Assembly (NCBI GenBank): GCA_027021285.1
Contig: JALUUP010000462.1
Span: 1 to 7,019 of the forward strand
Length of the DNA stretch: 7,019 bases
Direction: 5' to 3'
Source: Bacteroidota bacterium
Lineage (GTDB): Bacteria > Bacteroidota > Ignavibacteria > SZUA-365 > JAADGX01
Position 1 is the stretch's first letter, and every line of letters begins with the position of its first letter. The position numbers and the translations under genes were made by a program. This document shows, piece after piece, positions 6,153-7,019 of this stretch. Below the pieces are notes generated by a model. It was not told the origin of the DNA. It saw only the letters and a program-made list of their open reading frames with translations, and made no database searches.

Positions 6153-7019
6153 TCAGTCCTTCGTCCGGGCGTAGATCCCCGTCCCGCTGTATTGTTGCAC
6201 CAGGCGGTACGACGCCTGGAAGCGGGGGCTGTTCAAAAACGCGTCGACATACGCGCCGGACGGAGTTGGATCGACCAGGGCCGGGTCGGGGACGTCGAGC
6301 CCGGGAAGAATGACGTAATCCGGCTCCTGGTCGAGGAAGTAATCCACGTTCAGAACCCCGCCCGCCTTGCGGATGCGTGCGATGTTCTTGTCCATCAAGC
6401 CGTTGCAATCCAAAAGGCGAAGTTCGGGGTTCAAATATCCGATCAACCCCGCTTCCCCTGTGGCGACGCTGAAAGGACCGTTCGTATGTTTCTGCAACCA
6501 TTTCGCGACCCGGTAATGAACGGGAAGCGCGTGACCGCGGATCACCCGCAAACCGGTGGCCATCTGCGGGATTTGGCCCCGGATCATTGTGCGTCCGTAA
6601 AAAGCCGTGGAAAACACCGCTATGAAAAGGAACGCGGCAAACGCCCAGTGTGGAATTGCCGTGAGCAATCCTGCTTGTCGGACAACGATGAACACGTTGT
6701 GCAATCCGATGACGGCGGCAACCAGCAGCATTGGAGCAACGGGAACGAGGAACCGGAATCCCGGCATCCAGTCGCCGCCGCTGTACACGCTAAAGATAAC
6801 AGAAGCGGCAACGAAGATTCCAATGGCCTGGATCGACGCTTGTTGCTTGCGCGCTTGTCCCGGAGCGAACGGAAGGAACAGGAGAAGAGGTCCCGCGATT
6901 GCAGCGAGCCCCGCGAGCAGGTATTTCGAGCCGAGCACCAGGCTGCGCAATCCGCCCCCCGTTTTCGCGTAGAATGTATTGGGAAGAAGATCGTCGTATG
7001 TCAACCAGCGCCAGGTAAG
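6153..7019 (-). CDS. GT-C-like multi-pass membrane protein with PNTFYAK and GGDW motifs (5' partial)
   Basis: The frame is open to the window edge. Five codons (LTWRW) precede the TTG at 7002-7004, and the motif they lead into is normally internal, so the gene starts beyond base 7019 and TTG is a plain Leu codon. Of 289 visible residues, counted from the right edge, the first part carries DDLLPNTFYAKTG (9-21); then come about four membrane helices (roughly 33-53, 62-78, 90-114, 122-141) with YSGGDWMPGFRFLVPVAPML (79-98) between the second and third. A soluble C-terminal domain of about 145 residues includes TGEAGLIGYL (187-196), LLDCNGLMDKNIAR (202-215) and DYVILP (234-239). This pattern, LPNT-x-YAK then GGDW/F...R-x-L-x-P, is one I recall from GT-C membrane proteins related to mycobacterial arabinofuranosyltransferases and similar predicted glycosyltransferases in many phyla. 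The catalytic N-terminal loop is missing. As first visible gene of the minus-strand operon it probably adds a sugar outside the inner membrane. Sugar and acceptor are unknown. Confidence 0.75.
   Translation of the reverse strand, partial: LTWRWLTYDDLLPNTFYAKTGGGLRSLVLGSKYLLAGLAAIAGPLLLFLPFAPGQARKQQASIQAIGIFVAASVIFSVYSGGDWMPGFRFLVPVAPMLLVAAVIGLHNVFIVVRQAGLLTAIPHWAFAAFLFIAVFSTAFYGRTMIRGQIPQMATGLRVIRGHALPVHYRVAKWLQKHTNGPFSVATGEAGLIGYLNPELRLLDCNGLMDKNIARIRKAGGVLNVDYFLDQEPDYVILPGLDVPDPALVDPTPSGAYVDAFLNSPRFQASYRLVQQYSGTGIYARTKD

Overview
This window holds six genes, all of them for making, exporting or assembling cell-surface glycans, and almost no non-coding DNA. The content (a Wzx-type flippase, an O-antigen polymerase/ligase-like protein, a Wzz-type chain-length protein, two GT-C-type membrane proteins and a polyprenyl-phosphate sugar transferase) points to a bacterium, most likely Gram-negative, with a Wzx/Wzy-dependent polysaccharide or O-antigen pathway. 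Base composition is moderately GC-rich by eye. None of the four start codons visible in the window has a recognisable Shine-Dalgarno sequence, and one has an A-rich leader. That fits Bacteroidota or relatives, but most of these starts are also overlapping or closely spaced, so the lineage stays open.

Left part, plus strand (1-1895): a GT39/PMT-like membrane glycosyltransferase that enters from outside the window overlaps by 4 bases with a family 2 glycosyltransferase of the dolichol-phosphate-mannose synthase type. The likely division of work is that the family 2 enzyme charges a polyprenyl phosphate with a sugar on the cytoplasmic side, and a GT-C enzyme, perhaps its overlapping neighbour, uses that lipid-linked sugar on the outer face of the inner membrane.

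Middle (1896-1953): a 58-base gap where the two gene groups meet tail to tail. It contains one compact stem-loop without a U-tract.

Right part, minus strand (7019 down to 1954): in transcription order, a GT-C-like membrane protein whose start lies beyond the right edge, a kinase-less Wzz-type polysaccharide co-polymerase, an O-antigen ligase/polymerase-like protein, and a Wzx/MATE-like flippase. Gaps are 36 bases, 3 bases and a 4-base overlap, so this reads as one operon. Together they would flip lipid-linked repeat units, polymerise them and set chain length. No priming transferase, outer-membrane export protein, nucleotide-sugar synthesis gene, RNA gene, mobile element or CRISPR array is visible. 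I found no clear sign of an undescribed system; the points worth checking are modest and listed as findings.
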